Assembly (NCBI GenBank): GCA_037893245.1
Contig: JBAIAA010000110.1
Location: 868,001 to 932,000 of the forward strand
From: Crossaster papposus
Lineage: Eukaryota > Echinodermata > Asteroidea > Velatida > Solasteridae
Reading direction: 5' to 3'
Length of the DNA stretch: 64,000 nucleotides
In this document: in pieces, positions 35,289-47,808 of the stretch
Position numbering within the stretch: position 1 is the first letter of the stretch
How the letters are laid out: every line of letters starts with the position of its first letter
The notes under the pieces: generated by a model
Database searches by the model: none
What the model was told of the DNA's origin: nothing
Seen by the model: the letters and a program-made list of their open reading frames with translations, nothing else
Translations under genes and position numbers: made by a program

Positions 35289-35761
35289 TCGTACTGGACT
35301 CCGTGGGTTTTCTCCTGTAATATCTTCACATTAATTGTCTTCATTCTCACTGGGCCCGATGCGCTATCACAAAAGTGTAAAACAGTATACATTGAAGTAC
35401 CCCACATGCCTATCCCAAATGACCTTAAGCTTGGTTATTTCAGTATGCCAGAAATTTAATAAACTGAAATATTGTGAATTGTCTGTGTACTTTCAAGTGT
35501 TAGATCGAACACTTTAAAAGTGTAAAATAACATGGCTTATCCTGCTATTTTTGGGACGTAAAAAAGTACCCACAAGTTCCGAGCAGCCAGGCAATATTTA
35601 TCTGTCACTTCTGTCTGTTTGTCTGTCTCCCTGCCTCACTTGTCTCCACTCCAAAAGAGCAATTATTTCTCACTGAATATAGAATCTTTGCGCGGTCGCC
35701 CGGCTCCTCGGTTCTGCGCAAATATGTATCCAGTAAACATAGCGTGTCCCCGTGGGGGGTT

Positions 35762-35788
35762 GGGGGGGGGGGGGGGGGGGGGGGGGGG
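35762..35788. repeat. Poly-G tract (27 bases)
   Basis: An uninterrupted G run, preceded by GGGGGG at 35754. Confidence 0.9.
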
Positions 35789-36104
35789 ACACAGACTTGT
35801 TAGGACCAATTTCGGCACATAAATTTCCAGAAATGCCGGAGTGGTTATTTTTCTCATTTGATCAGACTTATGCATAATTGAAATGCGTCAGCTATTTCCG
35901 CACGGACGGAACAAACCTTTAAGCCCTGCAGGATGTTGTTTCATTTCATCACCATTTTGACGAAGCGACGAATCTTTCCAAAACCGAGATTTTAAGCAAT
36001 CTGAAATTTTTGGTTATTCAATCATTCTATGTTTACCTTTGCATGATTACCAAATCTCGAGACACAAAATTCCACCATTCGTTAATTATTCTAATTACAC
36101 AAAG

Positions 36105-36215
36105 TAATGAAGCACATGGAGGTTTGGCTGGTAACCTGTTTTTACTGAGCAAGACTTTTTTGTGCCAAGCAAATGTTTGTGCTAAACAAATTTTTGTGAA
36201 CAATTGGCACCTGAT
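36105..36215 (-). mobile_element. Degraded T7-family fragment
   Basis: On the minus strand the order CAAACATTTGCTTGGCACAA, AAGTCTTGCTCAGTAAAAAC, AGGTTACCAGCCAAACC parallels the interior of the elements at 56308 and 58755 (TGCTTAGCACAAAAGTTCTT, GGCAGAAACAGGGTTAATGG). No ends are preserved. Confidence 0.5.
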
Positions 36216-37035
36216 CTTTGGCGGTATTTGCATTCAAGATGCCACGATGAATCGCAATTCTTTTTTAAACAATTAAGTTCAAACCAGGACATTGCACTCT
36301 GTCAGAGAGGCTGTCCGGAATGATAAAGGTCGTGGTTTGGAAGAAGCTAGACCCCCAGGAAATGTTGGCCAAGCTCTCTGACAATTCACCTTAAATCTCT
36401 ATCTGTCTCCGTCAAGAGGTCCTTTCTCCTTACAGCTGGGGATAAAGATCACAGAATAAAATTTGTGAGTGTGCAGTCTAGTCCCGCAGGCAACTTTGAT
36501 GAAGAGGTTTTAGTTTTGAGTTACGAAATCGGCCCTGAGGGCTTCAAATGGTGTTCGTTCAACTTTGCTTTTTTGGAAATTCACAGATTTTAAATATTTA
36601 CAATATGTGTAACGATATGTATTTTGTGTAATGTAATGTAATGAAATGAGTTGTGTAATGAAATAATGATGTCGGAAAATATTCTTTAGCTGCAGTGTTC
36701 AGTAGTTTAACTGATGATGTTGGTGATCCTTGTGCCACACTCTGTAGTTTAGCTAAATGCTTGTTTTTTAAGAAGGTGGCAGAAGGCAGAGAAAATATCG
36801 ATTCCTGGCCAACAGAATGAGCTCAAAGTCAGACTTTTGCAGAATTGATGTATCTGGATTCTGCAGAACAAAACTATATTTCCAACAGAACATTTTAAGG
36901 GGTAATAAGTTCAGTACCCCTGAACCACCAGCTTTGGGTTGTAAAACCAGCTGTTAGCTTTTAAAAATCTGGCAGTTGTGTTATATAGTGAACTCAACTA
37001 CTAGTAATAGGTTTGGAAATAGGTTTTGAAGGAGC

Positions 37036-37275
37036 TTAAAGATAGGATACACCATTTGCAGATATTAACAAAGTACCAAAATATTAGGAAATATCTTACT
37101 TATTTGAAAGTAAATATCGATTGCAGGCATCCAGCAAAATGATTGTGACCGCGAAAAAAGTAAGAACTTTTCTCAGATTGTAAAACTTCAGACAGGTCAG
37201 TTAAACGATATTTACTATAAAATACAACCCCCCAAATCCACCCATTCCAATTACCAATGGTGTACCCTACTTTTA
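37036..37275 (+). mobile_element. T2-family miniature element, internally deleted
   Basis: It starts TTAAAGATAGGATACACCAT and ends CAATTACCAATGGTGTACCC plus TACTTTTA. At 240 bases it lacks part of the middle: the GCAAAATGATTGTGACCGCG junction skips the AGATATCCTGTAATTG block. Confidence 0.85.
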
Positions 37276-37555
37276 TTTGACAGAACAACAACATGGAGAC
37301 AGGTACCACGGGACCTACAGGGTTTTAGTTAAAAAACAAAAAGTTAACCACCTTAAAACTTTGGCTCAATTTTCCCACTGTATTGCAAAATTACCAACTC
37401 CAACTTTCAGCTCATTTTGTGGCTCCATCATTTCTTTCCTTTATTTTACAAGATGAACATTTGTTATTGTATTAGTATTTTAGTCCAAGTGCTTAGTAAA
37501 ACAACTATTTCAATGTATTTGTAAATTAACCAATAACTTTCGTTCAATGTTCTCT

Positions 37556-37604
37556 CCCCCCCCCCCCCCACGCCCCCCCCCCACGTCTCCCCCCCCCCCC
37601 CCCC
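37556..37604. repeat. C-homopolymer cluster (about 49 bases)
   Basis: Three long C runs separated by ACG and ACGTCT, followed by an A run. Confidence 0.9.
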
Positions 37605-40073
37605 AAAAAAAAAAATCCCCTCTTTTAAGCACTTGAATATGATACAGGCTAGCCTGAGGTACAGACGTTTTTTTCTGAATAATGACTTTTTTAGATTTGC
37701 AGAGTACACAATTCAAGCTGTCCCGCACTCGCTGACCAAAACAGAACATCTTTCAAGTGGTTAAATGCTGGGAAGAGATGTAGTGGGTTCTTGTTTTTGT
37801 TTGTTTCCTGCGTTGGAGACAGAGCAAATAGATGCCAGGCTGTGATATCATTGTCGAACTGCAGTGACAGGTTAATTGACTGCCGGGTCTTATCTGTGGA
37901 TGTCGGCGTAAATTTAGATGCGCCGCGAAAGAATAAAGTTTCATTGAATTTTACTTATTTTTATCATTTGCAAAATGAAAGGATTTGAATTGAACACGCC
38001 AGTAGAACATAGGCATGTTACCTAAATGTTAAAGTACCGATACGTTGAGGTATATGCCAAATTAAGATTTTACTTTTTAAGAATTAAGATTGAAAACCAG
38101 TGGTTTAGATTTGGCAGGATTTTTTCAATTTTTTTTATTGATCTGTCAGGATTTCTTTTCTAATTTTAGGATTTTGAAACAATTAATCCCTTTTGAAAAC
38201 TGGAATCCCTGAAGAAGAAAAGAAATGGGTGTTGTAATGGAAAGTTGGATTAGGAAAATACAAACATACCAATTAAACGTACATACGTGTATAATCCTTG
38301 TATCTTGCTCTGAGGCCTGACACCCCCCACGTACCCCAAACCCAACCCGGCAAAGCAGATAGAAAAACACAACCATGGTTTAATTGATTTTCCATTCAAG
38401 AGGATCACCAAATAGAACTTTAGAATCCTCATCTAATGTAAGAAACCTCATAAATGTACTTGCACCAAAAGACACTGTTAGAGTGATATAATATACACAA
38501 TCCTGTTACATGTACCAGTACACCGATAATGCAACCACACCACTAGTGGGTCCTCAAAGGGTCTGTAATCGGAGCTATCATTTCCTGTAATTCAAACCCA
38601 CCTGAACATCTGGAGTTTTTTAAGAATTAAACCATAATTTTGTTCTTATATGCCACAACTATATATAGTCTTGATCAAAGACAGGATTGGGATTTTATTC
38701 CCCTGAAGAGTGGTTGATATACTCGGTGCGGAAGTGAAGAGGCCGGACGTCAGGGCAAGTTTTCACATTGCAAATTCACAAAGGTTCAACACATTTCAAC
38801 TCTTCTTGACATAAAATACCTCAAATTGTACTCTTGGGAATGTTGGCAATGCTATACTCATGTAAAAAATATAAGCATGCATGGATAGGCATAGCTTTAA
38901 TACAGTGCCGGTAAGGTACATACGTGTACATGGCATTTCCAAGTTGACAAAATGCCCATGGATTAGAAGAATCTAGCTTGTTGATAGTGCTCTTGATGTA
39001 CTATTAAGCCTAAATAATCCCTTTTATCTGATTAGTGGTTGATGATCGTATGTCATTACATTTTTTGTCCCAACCCACAACCCTGCTGCACCACAACAGA
39101 AGTTATTCCATGGTTGAACAAAATTCCATTGCATGGTCACATGATTAGTGGTTCTGGCCAGCTAGATTATGAGAATTTATTCACGTGTTGTACTAGCAAA
39201 TTATGAATGTGAAATGGAAAAAAATAATTTCTGTCAGTAACAGATAGAATGTTCCATTCCATGCACCTGGGAGTGGAACATTCCATCTGACCATTCCTTC
39301 CTCCATGATCTAGCTGACACGATAACATTATTCTTACCATTGCACTCATGAATTCACTATTTGTACACTATTTGTACCACACTATCTGAAATAAATGGCT
39401 ATGCCACAACCTGCCGAATTTGCCATCCCACCTTAACCACTGACCGGAAACCTATCATTACCAAGTTAGATCCTAAATAAGTTGTAATAACGACTGCTCC
39501 ATGTGTTGGCAGTTAAACAAGGCACAGTATTGACTTACAGTCGAAGGTCGTTTAAATTGTCATATTTCAGATAAGTCCCCTTCTTATTGTTGAGTTTGTA
39601 GATTAAGACTGACAGGAATCGGGATATTGAAGGATATAAGCAATAACCGATCCAAAATAGCATGGTCTTTGTAAAATGCCTGCACTTGAAAAAGTTTGTT
39701 TATGCAGTTTTTGTTGTTTTAATGTATATATATAGATACAATTCAAATGTTTAAACAAAAAAATTGTAAAAAATTAGTGAGTTTTAAGCTCAAAAATTAG
39801 ATCCCGCCTTGTGACTCATTTTGAAAAGTTAATTTGTTTACAATGTTAAATTCTATAATAAAAAAAGAAGATGTTCTTAATGACAGACATTCCTGGATCA
39901 TGAAGTGCTAAGCCCAGTGCCACCTCAGAAACTGGATAAACCCTTTTGGGAGATCCTGGCTTTTTACATGTTGGTTAGCCTGACCAATACCCAGAGGAAT
40001 ATTGTGATCCTAGTCAGTTGCCATGTAGGTTAATATCCCATTAAAACCAATCTCAACTTTTTGATGGTTCTAC

Positions 40074-40421
40074 CAGAGCTTGAGTTCGAATCCCGGCAGG
40101 GACACGTGTGTCCTTAAGCAAGGCAATTAAACCACTATTGCTTCGTCCTTCGGATGGGAGGTAAAGTTGTAGGTCTCGTGTGTTGTATAATTTATAATGT
40201 GTGTATATATCTTTCCCATTATAACATTGTATAATGCACGTAAAAGAACCCAGAACACTTATCGCTAAGAGAAGGGGTTTGCCCCGGTGTTCCTGGCTGA
40301 CACAGCCTCTTTCTACGGGTTTCTTCTGGCTTACGAGCTACAGTGCCTTGAGCACTTTTGAAGGATCCTTGGTTTCATTACCAGAAAAAAAAAAAAAAAA
40401 ATAAATAAAATAATAAATAAT
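40074..40421 (+). mobile_element. tRNA-derived SINE (SINE-S family), 5'-truncated
   Basis: It joins the family consensus just before the B-box (GAGTTCGAATCCCGGC) and then follows the 20943-21339 copy almost base for base through GGTTTCATTACCAGAA. The tail here is an A-run with ATAA units instead of (AAT)n. Loss of the A-box side is typical of truncated retroposition. Confidence 0.85.
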
Positions 40422-41584
40422 TTCAAAGGACTTTACTTGGTACGTAGATCCTATTTCTGATGTCGCTAACTGAAATGCCAAATCCGAAATGCCAATTAAT
40501 TCACAGCCAACTGTACCAGCAGTGTACGATTCCTGCCCCGGATCGTAAAAACGCTGTGTGGATAGTTCATGGTATCCCAGCGACGGAGGTATTTCACTTT
40601 ATACACAGCCATTGGATTCCGGAAAGTAATAATATGATATTTCCAGGTGGCTGCATCAGCCTCCTAGCTATCGGATATCTCTGTTTCTGTGCTCTCCCTC
40701 CTCCTCCCTCGATCACCCCTCCGTCTCCCGGATCTTGAAGATGCTTGAACGTCGATGCACCAAACGCTGACAGGAAACGGAAACTCTACACCAAGACGAA
40801 ATAAATTTCAATTTAATAAGCGATCCGGCGACTCGGCTCGCCTAATGGGTCAACATTAGGTGCCATTAGATGTACATTATTGAGTTGCGTAAAACTAGAT
40901 TCTTTTAAACAGTGTGTGCATCCACGTGCAGTTTTGCTGAGACTTCCAGAAAAAGCTTATCTGTGTGTGTTCATTTTTGTGTGCTATGCACAAGTGTTCT
41001 GTCCCAAATCATATAGATTTTCACATTTTGGAATTGTAAACTTTTTTCAAAAGTGTCACTTCGCTCATGGACCTGCAACTGCCGTAAGACTGGAATTTTT
41101 TGATTTTGTAAGACTGGAGTCCTTATAAAACCTTAACATTCCTGAATCCTCCAATTTTAATAAGATTTTGCACACAACCAATATGGAGGTAGAAATGAAG
41201 GTGAAAAAACAAACAAATCTTTTTAACAATGTCAAATGTATGCTGGGTGGATAGATAAACCATGGTTAAATCTCCTCCCCCACAACTAATCGTTCTCCCC
41301 CCAACTAATCCCCTTTTCTATGACTAAACTCCCTCCCCAAACGTGATCTAGTAGCACCCACCCTCATCCAAACTCTCTCCTGGTTACAGGCCTGCCGTCA
41401 TGAAATTAGTCTGAGTAAATTACCTTCTGTCGCCTTCATTTCTTTCATTTGTAAAACGTCAGGAATTTAACAAATCAAATATAATTATTCTTGGTTTTGC
41501 TAGACCATTTCTTTTAAATATTAGACATTTATGTTCGTGTACACGTTCTTTATATTCCTTTATTGACATTTTTTTCTCGATATT

Positions 41585-41637
41585 TTCTCCATCAAACAAA
41601 TCTTTCCTCCATTAAACAAATCTTTCCTCTATGGAAT
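41585..41637. repeat. Short tandem duplication (AAACAAATCTTTCCTC)
   Basis: CCATCAAACAAATCTTTCCT, CCATTAAACAAATCTTTCCT and CTATGGAATAAAT follow in series, giving two clear units of about 20 bases and a degraded third. Confidence 0.7.
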
Positions 41638-42597
41638 AAATATTGTATTTCGTCCTCTGTCCCAATGTGCTCATATAGCTTTCCAAATTCAGTTCCCATC
41701 ATGTCACTCGATCGCTGCCAAATTCAACCTCGTTAAGATGCTTTCGCAGCTTTAACTCATTACTTTAATATATTTTCTGTTTCCTTACCCTAGGCATTTC
41801 AATACTCAATAATATGTGCCGGGATGAATATATATCCATACCAAGAATTTCCAGTTCGGGCTGGCCCAGTAGAAAAGGCCTACTTAACTTGCGTTCAGAG
41901 GAAATGAACTGGAGACATCCAAATTGAATTGATTGAACGTGGCTGATGTTTTTGCGGCATATGAATACGGTTTACAGTGTTATTTTGAACGAATAAATGT
42001 ACTGCATGTATTTAATGGCTTTACACTTGGAACGCCAAATAAAAACTGAATTTTCCTCTGAAGAAAGGAGAGATTTGTGACCTGCTTCTACAAAACCAGA
42101 CATAAGTGTTTTTTATTTTAAAGTGAGATATTGCTATTTCCATTTAGTACACATCTTCAGCTTTCATTTCATTTAGTAGGTTAGTGCGTAGTGTCGAAGA
42201 GAGTAGCGATAATCTATCGAAAATTTGATGTATTTGCTGGGGAGATATATTACCACTTTTCAGACACAGTTTGCCTCAATAAATGCATGATTTTAGTACT
42301 TTCTCATAAATTAAGCTGATTTTCAAAAAAATAACGAAAAACAAAAATCGATGTTTGCCAGAATGTTCACCCCATTTCAACGAAATAGCCTGTGTGACTT
42401 ATGTCGGCTTTCGTAGGAGTGGGTCATGCTTTTAGTTTGCTACTTTTAAATATTGATTTGTTATGTGCATGGTTTTTGTTTTTTTGCAATATATACCATT
42501 TTTTAATTAAGTATTTTCTAGGGATGATCAAGGGATTACAGACTAGGGTATTAGGATCAATTCTCTGAATTATTAATTATCCAGACGGCAAAATTAT

Positions 42598-42776
42598 GTT
42601 AAAAAAACCGCATGTCTCGGCGAGGTAAAATGAAATATCCAAACACGTTTTTTAAATGGACACTTGTTTAACAGTAGTTTCAGACACGTGTATTACAATG
42701 TAATACATTTAAAACACATTTGAAACGCGTGTTTGAATATTTCATTTTACCTCGTCAAGACACATTTTTTTTACTT
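42598..42776. mobile_element. Fold-back TIR element T8
   Basis: The left arm carries GTCTCGGCGAGGTAAAATGA, AATATCCAAACACG. The right arm carries the inverse, CGTGTTTGAATATTTCATTT, TACCTCGTCAAGAC. Both outer ends are T/A runs (TTAAAAAAACC, TTTTTTTTACTTATTAA). The arms are about 55-60 bases and the centre is AT-rich. Confidence 0.85.
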
Positions 42777-43809
42777 ATTAACCTGTATTTGAAAACTGGG
42801 TAGATACTATAGTTGGCTATGTCACTGAATTTACATTTTATTCCTTTATTACTGTATATTGTTCACTTCTCCACATAAGCTCGCTGTGGTAAATTTGAAG
42901 ATGACCCTAGCCTGCAATATGTTTAAATTTGTACATATAAATGCATTTTTTTTTCTCTCTAATTTGCCGCTGGAGGTATCTCCATATGCCAAATGCATTA
43001 TTTTCCAATCATAACAGACATTCAGAGAATTTGCCCAGGGCATTCCGAAGAAGTCACTCTCTACATCAGGAATAATCTTTGTATTGGAGGCACAGACAGG
43101 AAACTGTCGTTATTCCTTCCTAAAGATTGGATGCGATCGATTGCACAATTAAACAAATGAATAGAGGAAAATTTGGCTAGTAAGATAGAAAATACAACTG
43201 TCTTTGTATGCACATATATGTGATGCATGCATCATTAATTTGGCTAGTTGTGATGTATTTAGACATCTTCTGTTTGTTTTTGTTTACACTTGACAAAACA
43301 TGTACATGTACCATATAGTCATAATAGTCTTATTGTGTACCTATTAGATCTGCATCGCCCACCTTTCTCACCGGCATGGTTTAGTGCCCTGCCATGCAGA
43401 ATCAGAAAATGGTACGGCCCAAAAACTTTCACAAGGTCAATGGCAAAGCCGGCTGTTTCATTTTCTCCTGAGGGGGAAGCCGCGGAATTGTGTTCAACCT
43501 TTGCCCGGTGTGACGGTCGTAAAGAGGTTGTGAGTTGGTTTTAAATTGAAGATATTTGTCACTGGAGCCTTTTAATGTGACAAATGTAGAGTGGGGAAGT
43601 ATATACTCCCGGATCTTTTTTTTCTTCCCAGTGTTTGAAATTTTAAACAGGTTTTTTGTATCCGGTTCTTCATGTGATGGGATCTGCCACTAGTCTGAGC
43701 ATATGTAATGCACGCAGCACACTGTTTTTGTTAGCCCTGGCTCGTCCCATTCATTATCAGTGGCCCCGCTCATGCAGCATAATGCTGTTGCATGGTAGAT
43801 TGACAGAAC

Positions 43810-43828
43810 ACCCCCCCCCCCCCCCCCC
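43810..43828. repeat. Poly-C tract
   Basis: An uninterrupted run of about nineteen C. Confidence 0.9.
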
Positions 43829-44697
43829 AACAGCACAAAAAGGAGGGACATTCAGATAGACACACGTCTCGTGTTAGTGTGACTGAGAGAGTGTAGTCCG
43901 ACATATGTGGAGTTTGCCAGCTATAGCACGACTACAACAAGTGATTTAATTACACCTGTATCACAACTATTAATTGGAATACACATTATACTCCGGCAAT
44001 CGGGAAAGGCATGCAGCACAAAACAAGAGGATGAATGAAAGTGGACTGAGGGGTATCTACACTCACACGTGATAAACGCAGAAGAAAGGACGCAGCCATT
44101 CTTTGGAGTGGACACAATAAAGTGCATCAACGGTGACTCCTCTGTGCTCCAATACCCACCCGGTTCTTTTTGTGAGATGTTTAAGCTTTTGCGTTCGTGT
44201 CTTGCCTAATTTGTGAGGCCTTGGCTGAAGCAGTATTGGTAAATTATTGCCTGTGTTGGATATTATCCCTGCTTATCCATAAAGTATAAAGTATCACCAA
44301 CCTCAAGATTGGTAAGTTTTTATGTTTTGTTTTGGTCCGTCAAAAATTGAAATATTTAAATCGTGCTAGTTTATGGTTAATATTAACAAATTTATGACAA
44401 TTTTTTCTTGTTTAATCATTTGTTGATGTATATGTCCAAATTTGTACCTCATGGTTATAAAAAGAATTAAGCTACATGTACAAGTATGTGATGAGCTAGT
44501 GGGCATCTAGGGTAGGAATTAGTAGTAAACATACTGATGACAGACCAACAAACAAACAGGGAGAGAGAGAGATGGGCAATTCTTATTACTTAGAAATCAC
44601 TGCAATTATTTGTAAGTTTGTATATCTGTATATTCATTAGAGAGGTTTTGCATGCGAATGAATACACGTACACATACGTTTAGCTATCCGTAACTGT

Positions 44698-44823
44698 TTA
44701 ACCAGTTCGCGCCGGGATTATTTTAACATCACCGAGCCAAGGCGCAGGGATTATTTTTAACGAAACTTGATCCGAGGCGAGTTCAGGCCGATGGTACCGG
44801 AATACCCACGCATTTCCGGCTGA
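44698..44823 (+). mobile_element. T1-family (subfamily A) element, truncated right half
   Basis: It runs from TTAACCAGTTCGCGCCGG through ATTATTTTAACATCACCGAG, TTTTTAACGAAACTTGATCC and CCCACGCATTTCCGGC, then leaves the family at about 44823. The right inverted repeat is absent. Confidence 0.9.
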
Positions 44824-45679
44824 TGATGGGGATCGATTTAAGCTCACAAATCAAATCGCAAAGAAGAAAAAATGCTTAATATCAGTTCCAAACTGCATTT
44901 TGAGAATGAGAAAACAATATATCATCACACACAGAAAATCCATTGCAGCAAACACATAATAGTTTGACTGTAAATGTATAAGTTTGCACTTTTTAATAAC
45001 GATCTGAACATGTGTGAAACTCATCTTTCTCTGGTCTAAAAATAAAAGGTCACCTTAGATTAAAGTCACTTTTTTTTCTCTTTTTTTTGCTGCTGGTTGC
45101 AAATTTACAAAATAAACATATGTGTTCCATGATGCATTTAACATGCCTTGTACGTGCATTCGTATTTAAAGTTCGTGTACTATTTGTCCGTTGTGCATTT
45201 GTTTCCGTTTAAAGCAGAAAAAGTTCTCAAAATCTAAAGAACGATGTTCGACCACTAACGTGACAAAGTTTTAGCTCTGTAATTGCTGTATATTCCGAGA
45301 AAATAATATTCTAAGATTTAGATTAAATTGAACAACTACAAGTAATGGAACTTTCAAAAAATGCGTCTCTGTTGTAGAAATGCATTTTGGACTTCTTTAA
45401 TTATTTTCTTCAAAATGACAGCATGCCAGAGAAGGAACAATTTCACAGAGAGTTTAGAGACATTTTATCTGTACATCAAGTGAGCATTTGAACAATAATT
45501 CGGCTGGTTACTTTTTGAATGGTTAATTGCAAAAGGTATACCGTCCCTTTAAAGCAAACCCGTGGTGGATAATTTGCTGGTACCATACATGTACAACCAA
45601 ATCAGCTCGGGCGTGTTTTATTTGCAAAATTAGTGCATTTGTGTACGTGTACATGTACAGTTACTGTGTGTATATATAT

Positions 45680-46085
45680 AGTCTCATTTTATGTTGCTAA
45701 TTGCATGCATGGGCATGCTATATAGCCTCATTTCATGTTCATGCATGCATGGGTATATCTGCACTTGATTTATATGCTAGTCTCATTTCATGTTGCTAAT
45801 TGCATGCATGCATGGGTATATCTTCACATGCAAGTCTCATTTCATGTTCATGCATGGGTATATATCTTTACTTGATATGCTAGTCACATTTCATGTTGCT
45901 TTATTGCATGCATGCATGGGTATATCTTCACATTGATTTGCTAGTCTCATTTCATGCTGTTAATTGCATGCATGCATGCATGGGTATTACTTTGTATATC
46001 TTCACTATATGCAAGTCTCATCCATGTTGCTAATTGCATGCATGCATGGGTAGGCCTATATCTTCACTTGATATGCATACATTAA
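45680..46085. repeat. Minisatellite, roughly 60-base unit, about seven copies
   Basis: Each unit reads approximately CAAGTCTCATTTCATGTTGC, TAATTGCATGCATGCATGGG, TATATCTTCACTTGATATG. Copies differ by the number of GCAT repeats (from one to four) and by small deletions. The alternating GCATGCATGC runs are self-complementary. Confidence 0.9.
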
Positions 46086-46290
46086 TGATGACTGCTGCAG
46101 TTTTAGGCTGACAGTGACATACAGGGGGGCCCCAAAAAACAGCCAAGCACACCTCCATCACTGACCCTTATGAGGCCAAAACTATATACCTATCAACCAT
46201 GGAGAATTCTTCTAGAACGAAAATGATACCAAACAAAATTTGGCCCTAGGGCAGCGGAAGCACGCTCTCTTTTTTTCTTTTCTTTTTTAA

Positions 46291-46309
46291 GGGGGGGGGG
46301 GGGGGGGGG
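46291..46309. repeat. Poly-G tract
   Basis: Nineteen G following a T/C-rich then AA stretch. Confidence 0.9.
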
Positions 46310-46501
46310 CACCCTGTATACCGGTATAAAACTTCTGGTAAAACTTGGATCATAGGATTAAACCTACTTTTGAACTTGAATTGTTCATCCAAAAATGGCT
46401 AAAACTGGATCTATTCACAGATTACAACCAACTACTATAATGTATTCCAAAAATGCATCTCTGATACGCATCGCCAATATGTATACATGTCAAGTAAACT
46501 T

Positions 46502-46851
46502 TTAAACAATAACTTTGATTGCTTGAATTATCAGGAGTGGGTGAATTTTTGGGGTTGTATTTTCATAGTAAATATTGTTTACCTGACCCGCTGTCCGGAG
46601 TTTTACAAGAAAAAAAAGCAAAAGAAAAATGGTGTTCGTTTTCAACCGGCATCGGGGCAGTTAATGTTCTTATTGTTCTTGTTTTTTTCGCGATCGCCGT
46701 CCGACAATCATTTTTTTTTATTAAAATAATTTTGCTGGAGACCTACCAGTAGAATCATTATTTTCTTAAGTAATAAGTAAGATATTTCTTAATAATTCAG
46801 TAGTAAAAATTGTTCGATATCTGCAAATGGTGTAGCCTATCCTACCTTTAA
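46502..46851 (-). mobile_element. T2-family miniature element, left end decayed
   Basis: The right end is GTGTAGCCTATCCTACCTTTAA. Inside are TATTTTCATAGTAAATATTG, GGTGTTCGTTTTCAACCGGC, TCGCGATCGCCGTCCG and GATATCTGCAAATGGTGTAG. Overlapping short frames here are element sequence, not genes. Confidence 0.8.
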
Positions 46852-47334
46852 GGTTTCAAGCCAGTGCTAAATTCCTACCCCATTAAACCTGCACCGTGCA
46901 GTCTCGGTACCAAATATAGGCATTTATGTATTTACATACTGTGCTATGTGTATTCGGAACCAATATAAGCAGGTTTATAAGTGAAACCAAATATTTCTGA
47001 ACATTCTTTTTCCCAATTTGAATAGCACAGAAGCCCAGGGCATTGGCCACCAACAACATATGGCGACGGTTGCTGTTATCATTACAAAAATAAAGAAAAC
47101 TGATGACGATACGGCCATGACTGATGACGATACCGTTTTGATAAGAGATAATTATACAGGCCTGTAATTATACTGTATGATGTTTCTTTGTACTGGCCGG
47201 AAATACATGTAGGGGGAGCACTTTTTGTCAGAACAGCTGTGTATATTGTCAAACAAGTTTTAATTGCATTGCCGCTCCAATAACAAACACAAACTCTTGT
47301 TTCTATACCCATAGTATATAATATTCCATGCATG

Positions 47335-47639
47335 TTAAAGGTAGGATACACCATTTGCAGATATCGAAAAGTTTTACTACCGAATTATTAAGAAATATCT
47401 TACTTATTTGAAAGTAAATAATGAATCGAGGCATCCAGCAAAATGATTGCACTAGATATCCTATAATTGTTCTGAAAAATTGAATTGTATGTATACAAAA
47501 ATCACGATCGGCGAATGGCGAGAACGAACGCCGGTTTTCTTGCTTTCCTTGCGAACAGGTCAGTTAAACGATATTTACTATAAAATACAACCCCCGAATA
47601 GTCCACCCAGCAATTACCAATGGTGTATCATACCTTTAA
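47335..47639 (+). mobile_element. T2-family miniature element, full-length (305 bases)
   Basis: Both ends are intact: TTAAAGGTAGGATACACCAT on the left and ATGGTGTATCATACCTTTAA on the right, with TTAA at each edge. The interior has the AAGAAATATCTTACTTATTT, AGGCATCCAGCAAAATGATT, CACGATCGGCGAATGGCG, GTTAAACGATATTTACTATA blocks in family order. Confidence 0.9.
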
Positions 47640-47808
47640 CATCACATTTTTTGTATAGCCCGGAAGGCAAGAGGATTTTTCTAAAGATGGCAACCTTGGG
47701 GCGTCTCATGACCGAAAGATGTTCAATATTTGCCATATAGTTAATCTTCTGAAAGGAATAGCTGTTGAAAGTGGAAAGAGGATGTATCATTCTTTCAGTG
47801 AGATGGTG

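Noticed and set aside
40440-40760. Possible exon near 40.5 kb (92-residue frame with a proline-rich end)
   Set aside because: No domain, the proline run comes from CTCCCTCCTCC simple sequence, and splice sites are weak.
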